64,000 bases of DNA from Bacteroidota bacterium (GCA_016718875.1 JADKBL010000033.1:1-64000); one strand, 5' to 3'. Numbered from the stretch's first letter, positions 34,811 through 43,807 are shown. Notes: a model not told the origin generated them from the letters alone. Program-made: numbers and translations.

Positions 34811-35128
34811 ATGATAACAGGAGTTCCGGTTCAGTACTTTTTAATCCTCGCAACACTAATGTTTTTTGCAGGGGTTTACGGGTTTCTTACCCGCCGCAAC
34901 CTAATAACTATGCTGATGGCGACTGAATTGATACTTAATTCGGTCAATATCAATTTCATGGCTTTTAACAGGTATCTCTACCCCCAAAAGATGGAGGGTA
35001 TGTTTTTCAGCCTGTTTGTAATAGCTGTTGCAGCTTCAGAAGCTGCTGTTGCCATTGCAATAATTATCAACATCTACAGAAGGTTTGCAACAATCAATGT
35101 TGAAGATGTTAATCAAATGAAATTCTGA
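34811..35128 (+). CDS. nuoK: NADH-quinone oxidoreductase subunit K
   Basis: NuoK is a three-helix membrane subunit related to MrpC. The ATG at 34811 gives 105 residues, the usual size; an upstream in-frame ATG inside nuoJ is not used. The two membrane Glu residues needed for proton transfer are in MLMATELILNSVNINFMAF and SEAAVAIAIIINIYR. Confidence 0.94.
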   Translation: MITGVPVQYFLILATLMFFAGVYGFLTRRNLITMLMATELILNSVNINFMAFNRYLYPQKMEGMFFSLFVIAVAASEAAVAIAIIINIYRRFATINVEDVNQMKF

Positions 35129-35153
35129 TTTTTTAATATACAGGAAGCGCAAA

Positions 35154-37073
35154 ATGATAAATTTCGGTTATACAATCTGGATCCTTCTTCTGCCTTTTCT
35201 AATGTTCCTTTTGCTTGGACTAGCAGGACATAAGCTAAAGCCGAAACTTTCAGGATTACTGGGGACCGCAGGTCTCGGAATTATAACAGTTCTGTCATAC
35301 ATAACTGCTTATAAATACTTTTTCACTTCTGAAAAAGTTGATGGAGCATATCAGAAGATTATTGCATTAAATGGCGTATGGCTGCAACTGACAGAAAATC
35401 TTCACATTGACATTGGAATTTTACTAGATCCAATATCGGTGATGATGCTTATTGTTGTTACCACGGTGTCTTTCATGGTTCATATTTACAGTATCGGTTA
35501 TATGCATGGAGAAAAAGGATTTGAGCGCTTCTTTGCATTCCTCTCCCTTTTCAGCTTTTCCATGCTCGGACTGGTTGTTGCAACAAATATTTTCCAGATG
35601 TATATCTTCTGGGAACTTGTTGGTGTTTCATCCTACCTTCTGATTGGTTTCTATTATACAAAACCATCAGCTGTAAGGGCCTCCAAGAAGGCATTTATAG
35701 TTACAAGGTTTGCCGATATGGGATTTCTAATCGGTATACTTATACTCTCATTCAACACAAAAACTTTTGATTTTATTTCGCTCACAAGTCTTACCGGACC
35801 AGCAATTACACAAACAGGCGGTGCTGCTTTTATGGGTCTCTCCGTTTTGACATGGTCAATGATATTTGTTTATATGGGTGGAGTGGGAAAATCAGCCATG
35901 TTTCCGTTTCATATCTGGCTTCCTGATGCAATGGAAGGTCCAACACCCGTTTCGGCCCTTATACATGCTGCAACAATGGTTGTTGCCGGTGTGTACCTTG
36001 TTGCCCGTATGTTTCCGATCTATTCACTGGCCGCTCCGGATGCACTGAATGTTGTTGCTTATGTAGGGGCATTCTCATCACTACTGGCCGCTGTAATTGC
36101 CTGCACTCAGACGGATATAAAGCGCGTTCTGGCGTTTTCAACAATGTCGCAGATAGGATATATGATGTTGGCACTTGGTGTCTCAGGTTACGGTGGCCAC
36201 GATGGCTTAGGCTATATGGCATCTATGTTCCACCTCTTTACTCATGCAATGTTCAAAGCGCTTCTCTTCCTTGGAGCCGGAGCTATAATTCATGCCGTTC
36301 ATAGCAATCACATGACGGAAATGGGTGGTCTTAGAAAATATCTTCCAATAACTCATGCAACGTTCCTTATAGCCTGCCTGACAATAGCAGGAATCCCTCC
36401 TCTATCAGGCTTTTTCAGCAAAGATGAAATTCTTACTGCTGCTCTTCACCATAATAAACTATTATTTGCAGTTGAATATGCAGTTGCCGGACTTACTGCA
36501 TTCTATATGTTCAGATTATATTTCAGCATCTTCTGGGGAAAAGAGACACACTACCATCATACACCTCACGAAGCTCCTGCCCTGATGACAATTCCACTAA
36601 TAATCCTGGCAATTGGTTCAGTGTTTGCGGGATTCATTCCCTTCAGCAAACTTGTAACATCTGACGGTATGCCTTTTGAATCTCATATTGAAATGTCTGT
36701 TGCCGTTCCATCGGTGCTGATTGGTTTGATTGGTATAGGAATAGCATTTATAATGTACAGGAAGGAGACTGCAATACCCGACAGATTAGCAGCAGCTTTC
36801 AAGTACAGCTATAAATGGTCATATAACAAATTCTATGTTGACGAAGCATACATTTTTATCACCAAGAATATAATCTTCAGGTATATTTCAACACCAATTG
36901 CATGGTTTGACAGGCATATAATTGACGGAACAATGAATTCGATAGCCTTTGTTGCACAGCTCGTTTCATTCAGAATCAGAGGCTTTCAATCGGGACAGTT
37001 ACAAAAATATGGGTTCGTTTTTGTAACAGGAGCCATTTCACTTGCAATACTATTAATTTACCTGTGGAAATAG
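35154..37073 (+). CDS. nuoL: NADH-quinone oxidoreductase subunit L
   Basis: NuoL is the distal antiporter-like pump subunit, 639 residues, with 14-16 membrane helices and a C-terminal lateral helix. Signatures are FWELVGVSSYLLIGFYY, GKSAMFPFHIWLPDAMEGPTPVSALIHAATM (seen as FPFHIWLPDAMEGPTPVSAL and IHAATMVVAGVYL), and IACTQTDIKRVLAFSTMSQIG; the conserved Glu and Lys of the pump pathway are in these. A His-rich loop (THYHHTPHE) precedes the last third. Confidence 0.95.
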   Translation: MINFGYTIWILLLPFLMFLLLGLAGHKLKPKLSGLLGTAGLGIITVLSYITAYKYFFTSEKVDGAYQKIIALNGVWLQLTENLHIDIGILLDPISVMMLIVVTTVSFMVHIYSIGYMHGEKGFERFFAFLSLFSFSMLGLVVATNIFQMYIFWELVGVSSYLLIGFYYTKPSAVRASKKAFIVTRFADMGFLIGILILSFNTKTFDFISLTSLTGPAITQTGGAAFMGLSVLTWSMIFVYMGGVGKSAMFPFHIWLPDAMEGPTPVSALIHAATMVVAGVYLVARMFPIYSLAAPDALNVVAYVGAFSSLLAAVIACTQTDIKRVLAFSTMSQIGYMMLALGVSGYGGHDGLGYMASMFHLFTHAMFKALLFLGAGAIIHAVHSNHMTEMGGLRKYLPITHATFLIACLTIAGIPPLSGFFSKDEILTAALHHNKLLFAVEYAVAGLTAFYMFRLYFSIFWGKETHYHHTPHEAPALMTIPLIILAIGSVFAGFIPFSKLVTSDGMPFESHIEMSVAVPSVLIGLIGIGIAFIMYRKETAIPDRLAAAFKYSYKWSYNKFYVDEAYIFITKNIIFRYISTPIAWFDRHIIDGTMNSIAFVAQLVSFRIRGFQSGQLQKYGFVFVTGAISLAILLIYLWK

Positions 37074-37098
37074 TTAATTAGGAAAAGATTAAAACACT

Positions 37099-38604
37099 AT
37101 GGATATTTTAACATTATTTGTTGTAATTCCTGTACTGACAATGACGGCGATCCTGTTCGTCAGGGATATTAAACATGTGCGTGTGGCAGCTGCTATAGGA
37201 ATGGGAATCCAGCTTATTCTGGCAGCAGTTCTTGTATTTTCATACCTGGCAGCCAGAAAAGCAGGCGCCTCTGATGAAATGTTGTTTGTAAGAGATTACC
37301 TATGGTTTAAAAACCCCAATATCCACTACGCAATCGGTGTAGATGGCATTTCGGTTGCAATGATATCACTTACATCAATAGTGGTTTTTGCAGGAATTTT
37401 CGCTTCCTGGGAAGTTGAGTTTCTCACAAAGGAATTCTTCGTATCATTAATACTTCTGGCAACAGGAGTATTCGGATTCTTTATCTCAATTGACCTGTTT
37501 ACAATGTTCCTGTTTTATGAGCTTGCAGTGATACCAATGTATTTACTGATCGGAATCTGGGGAAGCGGTCCTAAAGAATACTCAGCTATGAAGCTGACTT
37601 TGATGCTTATGGGAGGATCAGCGCTGATACTTGCGGGATTACTTGGAATTTATTTTAATTCCGCACCTGATGGAGGTCAGTTTACATTCAATATTCTTGA
37701 GATTTCCAAGATAACTATACCAATATCTGCACAGAGGTTGTTTTTCCCTCTTACATTTGTAGGTTTTGGGGTTCTTGGTGCACTCTTTCCTTTCCATACA
37801 TGGTCACCTGACGGACATGCCTCTGCTCCTACTGCTGTTTCAATGCTCCACGCCGGTGTTCTTATGAAACTGGGAGGCTATGGTGCTTTCAGAGTTGCAA
37901 TTTTCCTTATGCCTGAAGCTGCGGCAGAGTTATCCTGGATATTTATAATTCTAACTGCTACAAGTGTGGTATACGGGGCATTTGGCGCAATTGTCCAGAA
38001 GGATCTCAAATATATCAATGCTTATTCATCTGTCAGTCATTGCGGTCTGGTGCTCTTTGCCATTCTCATGATGAATCAGACAGCCCTTAACGGAGCTGTT
38101 ATCCAGATGATCTCTCACGGACTTATGACAGCCCTCTTCTTTGCTTTGATCGGAATGATATATGGCAGAACACACACCAGGATGATCAGTGAGATGGGTG
38201 GCTTGATGAAAGTTATACCTTTCCTATCAGTATGTTACGTTATTGCAGGTCTTGCATCACTCGGGCTTCCAGGATTAAGCGGGTTTGTTGCTGAAATGAC
38301 AATTTTTGTCGGAGCATTTCAGCATACAGATGTATTCCACAGAGTGGTAACTATCGTTGCAGTTTCATCAATTGTTATTACTGCCGTTTATATACTCAGA
38401 GTTGTTGCAATTCTTTTATTAGGACCTACCACAGATGAGCATCACGAACATCTTACTGACGCCAAGTGGTTTGAAAAAGTATCGGTAGTTACACTTATAG
38501 GATCAGTGGCTGGTATCGGCCTTGCACCATACTGGTTGTCAACAATGATCGGAACAAGTATGCAGCCAGTCGTTGAAAAGATTTTATCGGTAAATCCATT
38601 TTAA
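37099..38604 (+). CDS. nuoM: NADH-quinone oxidoreductase subunit M
   Basis: NuoM is a second antiporter-like subunit, 501 residues. Family features are HYAIGVDGISVAMISLTSI, FLFYELAVIPMYLLIGIWG, ALFPFHTWSPDGHASAPTAVSMLHAGVLMKLGGYG (seen as FPFHTWSPDGHASAPTAVSM and LHAGVLMKLGGYG) and VQKDLKYINAYSSVSHCGLV. It lies 25 bases after nuoL and 37 bases before nuoN. Confidence 0.95.
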   Translation: MDILTLFVVIPVLTMTAILFVRDIKHVRVAAAIGMGIQLILAAVLVFSYLAARKAGASDEMLFVRDYLWFKNPNIHYAIGVDGISVAMISLTSIVVFAGIFASWEVEFLTKEFFVSLILLATGVFGFFISIDLFTMFLFYELAVIPMYLLIGIWGSGPKEYSAMKLTLMLMGGSALILAGLLGIYFNSAPDGGQFTFNILEISKITIPISAQRLFFPLTFVGFGVLGALFPFHTWSPDGHASAPTAVSMLHAGVLMKLGGYGAFRVAIFLMPEAAAELSWIFIILTATSVVYGAFGAIVQKDLKYINAYSSVSHCGLVLFAILMMNQTALNGAVIQMISHGLMTALFFALIGMIYGRTHTRMISEMGGLMKVIPFLSVCYVIAGLASLGLPGLSGFVAEMTIFVGAFQHTDVFHRVVTIVAVSSIVITAVYILRVVAILLLGPTTDEHHEHLTDAKWFEKVSVVTLIGSVAGIGLAPYWLSTMIGTSMQPVVEKILSVNPF

Positions 38605-38641
38605 AGAGACATTATTTAATTGTTCAGGATAAAAACATAGT

Positions 38642-40063
38642 ATGAGCCCAGACAAATTTCTCATAATGCGCCACGAACTTCTGCTGACAGCGGTGGTACT
38701 TGTGGTTCTAATAGCTGAAGTATTCAGCCATCCGGATAAGAAGGGAAAAATCATCACTTTATCTGTCATTTGTTTCGGAATTATTACCGCATTAGGATTT
38801 CTTCCATCAGCTGAGGGAGAGATCTTTGGCGGCATGTATGTTTCTTCAGGAAGCAGGCTGATGATGAAGAACATACTTAATATTGGGGTTATGCTGGTTT
38901 TCCTTCAGTCAGTTGATTGGCTCAGAAAAGCTGAAAACTCAGATAAGATCAGTGAATATTTCATTCTTCTAATATCTACACTGATCGGAATGAATTTTAT
39001 GATTTCTTCTGGACATTTTCTTATGTTTTATATAGGACTTGAACTTGCAACAATTCCTATAGCTGCCCTTGCTGCTTTTGATAAATACAGGAATAACTCG
39101 GCAGAGGCCGGGATAAAGCTGATACTTATCTCCGCTCTCTCTTCCGGAATTCTGCTCTATGGACTCTCAATGATATATGGTACTTTAGGAACCTTTTATT
39201 TTAAAGAGATCGCAGTTTCATTCAGCAATAGTAATCTTCAGATTCTTGGATTTATCTACTTCTTCACCGGAATGGCTTTTAAAATTTCAATTGTTCCTTT
39301 CCATCTCTGGACTGCTGATGTATATGAGGGTGCCCCAATTAACATAACAGCTTATTTATCAGTCATTTCTAAAGGAGCTGCAGTTTTTATTTTCATAATA
39401 GTACTATTTACTGTTTTCCCCGTAATAATTGCTACATGGCAGAAGGCAATCTACCTGACCTCAATTCTTACTATGACTATTGGTAATCTCTTTGCCATCA
39501 GGCAACAGAACCTGAAAAGATTCCTTGCTTTTTCATCGATATCACAGGCTGGTTATATATTGCTGGGATTCATTGGAGGAAATCAGCTGGGAATGGCATC
39601 TGTTATATATTATATTCTTGTATATATATTTTCAAATCTTGGTGCATTTGGAGTTGTTCTTGCTATTTCAAATGCTTCGGGTAAGGAAAACATAGATGAT
39701 TATAACGGGCTTTATCATACAAATCCAAAACTAAGTCTCATAATGATGCTTGCCCTTTTCTCCCTTGCAGGAATACCTCCGGTAGCAGGTTACTTCGGAA
39801 AATTCTTCCTATTCACTGCTGCAGCTGAAAAAGGCTTTTACCCGCTGGTAATTATCGCTGTTCTGAATACTATAATTTCATTATACTATTACCTGCTTAT
39901 TGTAAAGGCAATGTTTCTGCTTAAAAATGAGTCTCCTATTGAAAAATTCAAGAGCAGTATGTATACCCGGTTTGCACTGGGACTTTGTGTTGCAGGTATT
40001 GTAGTAACGGGATTTGCAAGTGCATTGTTTGAGTTTATTAGAAATTTAAGTTTCGGTATCTGA
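38642..40063 (+). CDS. nuoN: NADH-quinone oxidoreductase subunit N
   Basis: NuoN is the third antiporter-like subunit, 473 residues. It shows FYIGLELATIPIAALAAFDK, FKISIVPFHLWTADVYEGAPINITAYLSVISKG (seen as IVPFHLWTADVYEGAPINIT and AYLSVISKGAAVF), QQNLKRFLAFSSISQAGYILLG and LALFSLAGIPPVAGYFGKF. It ends the nuo set. No nuoE, nuoF or nuoG occurs here, so the complex lacks the NADH-oxidising module at this locus. Confidence 0.95.
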   Translation: MSPDKFLIMRHELLLTAVVLVVLIAEVFSHPDKKGKIITLSVICFGIITALGFLPSAEGEIFGGMYVSSGSRLMMKNILNIGVMLVFLQSVDWLRKAENSDKISEYFILLISTLIGMNFMISSGHFLMFYIGLELATIPIAALAAFDKYRNNSAEAGIKLILISALSSGILLYGLSMIYGTLGTFYFKEIAVSFSNSNLQILGFIYFFTGMAFKISIVPFHLWTADVYEGAPINITAYLSVISKGAAVFIFIIVLFTVFPVIIATWQKAIYLTSILTMTIGNLFAIRQQNLKRFLAFSSISQAGYILLGFIGGNQLGMASVIYYILVYIFSNLGAFGVVLAISNASGKENIDDYNGLYHTNPKLSLIMMLALFSLAGIPPVAGYFGKFFLFTAAAEKGFYPLVIIAVLNTIISLYYYLLIVKAMFLLKNESPIEKFKSSMYTRFALGLCVAGIVVTGFASALFEFIRNLSFGI

Positions 40064-40080
40064 TAAAATAAATTAAGGTT

Positions 40081-40432
40081 ATGGCCATCAATAATGCAAA
40101 ACATATTGTCAGTGAAATAAATGGTGTCCGTTGCACTATCGTTGAGACAGGAGTAACACTTGAAAGAGCAGCTTTTCTGAAGGACCTGCTTACAGCCAAT
40201 AATCTGGAAGTGATGGAATTAAAAGAAACTTCAGAAGACCAGAATGCTGAATTAAAATACACAATCGGAGTAACCGATATGCTGTTCAACCCGGTTTTTG
40301 GCATATGAAAAGCAGTTAAAGACTCTGGAGGGAACTCCCATAACGCCAGGATACTGGAAACAGGAATGCATAGAGTGCGATCCAAGATACTGGATCATAA
40401 GAAAAGGCGCAAGAAAAGGGCTTGACGGCTAG
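40081..40432 (+). CDS. Small conserved protein after nuoN, frameshifted (about 117 aa)
   Basis: The first frame gives 75 residues (start HIVSEINGVRCTIVETGVTLERAAFLKDLL) and stops at FNPVFGI. If one T is removed from the T5 run at 40295-40299, the frame continues from FNPV through AYEKQLKTLEGTPITPGYWK and ECIECDPRYWIIRKG to a stop at 40430-40432. The rebuilt protein has about 117 residues, and the continuation has coding character. I recognise it only as a small conserved type found in Bacteroidetes, with no known function. It lies 17 bases after nuoN and is probably in the nuo transcript. Confidence 0.7.
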
Positions 40433-40439
40433 AATTAAT

Positions 40440-40504
40440 TACCAGGTACCAAGTACCAAAATATTCTAAACTTAAGTTGGCAATTGGCAAAAAGCAGTTG
40501 GCAA
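40440..40504 (+). repeat. Two heptad repeat arrays
   Basis: First array, 40440-40460: TACCAGG, TACCAAG, TACCAAA. After 16 bases, second array, 40477-40504: TTGGCAA, TTGGCAA, AAAGCAG, TTGGCAA. Both have period 7. They lie between the small gene after nuoN and the 3' end of aroE. Confidence 0.8.
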
Positions 40505-40526
40505 CTTATGAATCCCAAAACTGAAA

Positions 40527-41279
40527 CTACAGATTTTTATCATTCCAGATTTCCCAGGCTCTCTCTGCCTGTGAATGAAGCATTTTAAGTCCTGTAATGA
40601 CCGTGCATCCCTGTTTTAAACCCGAAGCCAGGAAGGAAGTTATTTCAGGGTTATAGACAAGATCAAACAGAATATGATTTTTCCCGAGAAGACTATAGTC
40701 AAGTGCAGGTTTACCTTCAACCGCAGGATACATCCCAAGCGGGGTTGTGTTAATAATCAACTGAATATCAGCGATAAGATCAGGCTTTATATCTCTATAG
40801 GAGATAACATCTTCCCTGCTCTCCCTTGACACCATAGTTATTCTTACTCCCATTTTTCTCAGAACATAACAGACTGATCGTGAACTACCCCCGGTGCCAA
40901 GTACCATTGCATGGTTCAGCTTGTTCTTAACATAATGATTCAATGTTTCAGATATTCCTGTTACATCACTGTTGTAACCCGAAAGAATAAAACTGCCGGC
41001 TCTCCTGTTAATTTTAATGACATTCACGGAACCTATTTCAGATGCTTCCTTGTCGATAAAATCAAGAAACCTCAAAACTTCTGATTTATATGGAATAGTG
41101 ACATTAAGACCACAGAGTTCAGGTTCTACTGAAATCAGGTCTTTAAGTTGATTTATATCTGTAATTGGATAATTATCATACTGAGAATCATTTATCCCCT
41201 CTTTTTTAAACTTCTCAGTAAAATATTTCCTGGAAAATGAATGACCAAGCGGGTATCCAATAAGGCCAAACTTTCTCAT
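40527..41279 (-). CDS. aroE: Shikimate dehydrogenase
   Basis: AroE reduces 3-dehydroshikimate to shikimate with NADPH in aromatic amino-acid synthesis. The 250 residues include FGLIGYPLGHSFSRKYF (substrate site), GLNVTIPYKSEVLRFLD with the catalytic Lys, VMVLGTGGSSRSV as the nucleotide loop in the form AMVLGTGGSSRSVCYVL, and IINTTPLGMYP. The Asp of the Lys-Asp pair is in YNSDVTG. It is the last gene of a TPR-comA-aroE run, 11 bases after the ComA-like gene. Confidence 0.93.
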   Translation of the reverse strand: MRKFGLIGYPLGHSFSRKYFTEKFKKEGINDSQYDNYPITDINQLKDLISVEPELCGLNVTIPYKSEVLRFLDFIDKEASEIGSVNVIKINRRAGSFILSGYNSDVTGISETLNHYVKNKLNHAMVLGTGGSSRSVCYVLRKMGVRITMVSRESREDVISYRDIKPDLIADIQLIINTTPLGMYPAVEGKPALDYSLLGKNHILFDLVYNPEITSFLASGLKQGCTVITGLKMLHSQAERAWEIWNDKNL

Positions 41280-41290
41280 GAGAACAATTA

Positions 41291-42064
41291 TTACTTAACC
41301 AGACCTTCAGGCAGGAACTGAAAGAAAGTATCGCCCCTTAGTCCTAATCGAAGTGTTTCAAGCGGAATGATCTCGTTTGGTGCTATATTCCCAAGATTTA
41401 CATTGGCTCCGAAGTGTTTAATGAACCATGCCTGCTGTGATTTAAGCGGAGCTTCCCACAGTACATTCTCAAGCTTAACATGTTCGGATATAGCAGTTAT
41501 TATTTTATTATTAATGGATCCATCTTCATTGTAAATACCCGTAGTGCCTGATTCCCTTGCTTCTGCTATAACTTTTACTGATCCGGCATTAAGCTCAGAT
41601 TTCATCATTGCCACCCATTCATCAGGGGAATAAATGACATCCTTTTTCTTTGAACCAACTTCAGAAATGACAGTTCTTTTCTCTGCCAGACGATTAATGT
41701 ATTCCAGCTTTTTGTCATGATCAATATCGTAAGATCCATCAGAAACCTCAACAAGTGTAAGCTCATACTTATCAAGCAGGTCAATATATTCACTGAACAT
41801 ATTACGCACAACATAGGCTTCAAAAAGCGTTCCTCCGAAATACGGCACTGTGCCTGCTTTTTTATAAATAGAAATCTTTTTTTCAAATCCAGGAGTTATA
41901 AGGGACGTTCCGAATCCAAGCTTGACAAAATCGGTGTATTCCGATCCTACGGACATAAAATCTTCAGCCTCCCTTATACTCAGACCTTTATCCATAACCA
42001 TGGTAAGTCCTGATTTTCTAGGCTTTGCAGGCCTGTCAGGCAGAAAAGGAAGCGCTACTTTCAT
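41291..42064 (-). CDS. Phosphosulfolactate synthase (ComA) family protein
   Basis: ComA adds sulfite to phosphoenolpyruvate to make phosphosulfolactate. The 257 residues carry the family's stretches: KPRKSGLTMVMDKGLS, YTDFVKLGFGTSLI, PYFGGTLFEAYVVRN, TLVEVSDGSYDI, KVIAEARESGTTGIYNEDG and WEAPLKSQQAWFIKHFG. In archaea it serves coenzyme M synthesis; in bacteria it may supply sulfolactate for spores or, as a guess, sulfonate precursors. The product here is not known, and no other sulfonate gene is near. It sits between a TPR gene (22 bases) and aroE (11 bases). Confidence 0.85.
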   Translation of the reverse strand: MKVALPFLPDRPAKPRKSGLTMVMDKGLSIREAEDFMSVGSEYTDFVKLGFGTSLITPGFEKKISIYKKAGTVPYFGGTLFEAYVVRNMFSEYIDLLDKYELTLVEVSDGSYDIDHDKKLEYINRLAEKRTVISEVGSKKKDVIYSPDEWVAMMKSELNAGSVKVIAEARESGTTGIYNEDGSINNKIITAISEHVKLENVLWEAPLKSQQAWFIKHFGANVNLGNIAPNEIIPLETLRLGLRGDTFFQFLPEGLVK

Positions 42065-42086
42065 ATAATTTTGAAGATTAATTAGT

Positions 42087-43505
42087 TTATACAGACATCA
42101 GATCATTTGATTCCAGCAGCTTCTTCATTTTCCTGTTTAAAAGTTCCTTTGGAAAAAACTCTTTAAAATCATTAAATGTTTCCTTTTCAACACTTATTGC
42201 TGAAGAGAGATGTTTATAAGCTTTTTCATTATTTCCGGTATGAAGAAAAAAGGCGGCCAGCAGATAATTAATTCCAGGTACATCCCCAGTTACCTTATAG
42301 GCAACTTCAAGATACGGAAGTGCCTTAATAGCAAGACCGTCTTTAAGTATAATTCTGCCAAGGTCAGACCATGTTTCACTAGAATATGCATCAAGTTTCA
42401 GGGCTTCACGAAAGCAATGCATTGCTGCTTTCTTCTCTCCGTTCAGTGAGTGTGCTTTACCAAGGAGATACCAGAATTCAGGATTTTCATCATCAAGACG
42501 AACAGCTTTTCTGAAAAAAAGAAGACTATCCTCGATAATACCGCTGTTGAGGGCAATTACACCAAGTCCGAACCATGGATCCGCAAAATCAGGTGCCAGC
42601 TCAATAGCCTCCTGATAATATTTCTTCGCCATCCTGATCTCACCGGTCTTTTCATAACATTCAGCCAGGTAGGTCATAGCCTCAAAGCTGTCAGGCTCAT
42701 TTTCAATATATTCATGGTATACAGGTATGGCCTCTGCATATCTCTCAGTGTTACTAAGAATATTCCCTTTATTAAATAATGCGAAAGTGTTCTGTGAATT
42801 TATTGCAAGTGCATAATCATAGGCTTCCATGGCCTTCTCATGCTGGTCGAGCTTATTGTAGATAATTCCCAGATTATACCATGCACTATCTGAATATGGT
42901 TCTTCCTCAAGGTATCTCAGATAGTAAATAATACTGTTCTCGAAATCCTCTGTTTTTTCATATGCATAGGCAAGGTCATACAAATGTGCCTTGAATTCAG
43001 GTTCAAGTTCTACCAGTCGAAGCATATAAGGAACCATGTGATCATAATAGTTGAGATTCTGAAGCACAGAAGTAATTGTAAACAGAATATTCTCAACCTC
43101 CTCCGAATCGAGGGTAAGAGCATAATCAAACATCTTCTTTGCCCCCTGAATATCGCCCAGAATACCAAAAGCAGTCCCTTTTGCAATATATAGCTCATGA
43201 TTTCCGGGTTCAATACTCTCAAGTTTCTTAAGAAGCCGGAGAGCTTCAACGGCTCGTCCTTTATCAAGCAGAACCTTGGCTTTTCTTAGCTGTATAGAAA
43301 CTGAATTCGGATGCTGTTCGGTTGCAAGGGTTGCTGCTTCAAAGGCTTTGGAGGAATTATTGCTTTCAATGTAATAATCAATTATAGTCTCAAATTCGAT
43401 CACATCAAAAAAACAGCGTTCATTGTTTTTTCTCATGCGCTCAAACTTCTGGACTGCATGCTTAATCTCCTCTTCGTATGAATACCCGAACTTATCCTCT
43501 TCCAT
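42087..43505 (-). CDS. Tetratricopeptide-repeat protein (472 aa)
   Basis: Apart from an N-terminal ~50 residues, this is almost wholly TPR repeats, at least ten: for example SAWYNLGIIYNKLDQHEKAMEAYDYALAI (seen as AWYNLGIIYNKLDQHEKAM and YDYALAINSQ), FALFNKGNILSNTERYAEAI, FEAMTYLAECYEKTGEIRMA and ADPWFGLGVIALNSGIIEDS. There is no signal peptide or membrane segment, so it is probably a cytoplasmic scaffold. It leads the comA-aroE run. Partners are unknown. Confidence 0.85.
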   Translation of the reverse strand: MEEDKFGYSYEEEIKHAVQKFERMRKNNERCFFDVIEFETIIDYYIESNNSSKAFEAATLATEQHPNSVSIQLRKAKVLLDKGRAVEALRLLKKLESIEPGNHELYIAKGTAFGILGDIQGAKKMFDYALTLDSEEVENILFTITSVLQNLNYYDHMVPYMLRLVELEPEFKAHLYDLAYAYEKTEDFENSIIYYLRYLEEEPYSDSAWYNLGIIYNKLDQHEKAMEAYDYALAINSQNTFALFNKGNILSNTERYAEAIPVYHEYIENEPDSFEAMTYLAECYEKTGEIRMAKKYYQEAIELAPDFADPWFGLGVIALNSGIIEDSLLFFRKAVRLDDENPEFWYLLGKAHSLNGEKKAAMHCFREALKLDAYSSETWSDLGRIILKDGLAIKALPYLEVAYKVTGDVPGINYLLAAFFLHTGNNEKAYKHLSSAISVEKETFNDFKEFFPKELLNRKMKKLLESNDLMSV

Positions 43506-43525
43506 CTCAATGATAAATATCCGTA

Positions 43526-43533
43526 CAAAATTA
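43526..43533 (-). promoter_or_regulatory. -7 promoter box for the TPR-comA-aroE operon
   Basis: The minus strand reads TAATTTTG, fitting TAnnTTTG, about 20 bases before the TPR ATG. No TTG lies at the usual distance. Confidence 0.45.
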
Positions 43534-43639
43534 ATACTATTTTAATTATGCCTCACACCCCTGTTTTTCAGTTATCAACAATTAATATATTTTATAAACC
43601 ACTAATAATCAACAATATAATAAATATATATAAATATTT

Positions 43640-43795
43640 CTATTTTTTTCCCATACCAAACGCAACCTGTGGACTCAAATAATCATCTTATGGTTATAAA
43701 AGACGAGTTAGACAATTAAGAATATAATTACCCTAGAATTAACCTAAATTCTACCTTTGAAGAACCGGGGCCCTACCCGGTTTTTCATTTTATAA
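43640..43795 (+). other. Intergenic segment with two hairpins, possible small RNA
   Basis: In the 290-base gap between divergent genes, a hairpin TAGAATT/AATTCTA lies near 43734-43754 and is followed at 43763-43782 by a strong terminator. No open frame precedes the terminator. A short non-coding transcript ending there is possible. No promoter for it is clear. The left part (43560-43640) is only AT-rich. Confidence 0.3.
43763..43787 (+). terminator. Rho-independent terminator without an upstream gene
   Basis: Arms AACCGGG (43763-43769) and CCCGGTT (43776-43782) with loop GCCCTA, then TTTCATTTT. It points rightward but no plus-strand gene lies within 3 kb upstream, apart from the small conserved gene after nuoN at 40.4 kb. 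Confidence 0.7.
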
Positions 43796-43799
43796 TTGG

Positions 43800-43807
43800 T
43801 ATATTTG
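43800..43807 (+). promoter_or_regulatory. -7 promoter box for the PD40 lipoprotein gene
   Basis: TATATTTG fits TAnnTTTG. It overlaps the region after an ATG at 43796, so the true start must be downstream, at 43829 or 43835. Confidence 0.5.

Noticed and set aside
30068..40063. Hidden nuoE, nuoF or nuoG in the nuo operon
   Set aside because: All genes from nuoA to nuoN are accounted for with short gaps; no flavoprotein or 2Fe-2S sequence fits between.
43560..43640. Possible replication origin: AT-rich stretch with TTATCAACA
   Set aside because: Only one near-match to the DnaA box, no cluster of boxes, and no dnaA, dnaN or similar gene nearby.
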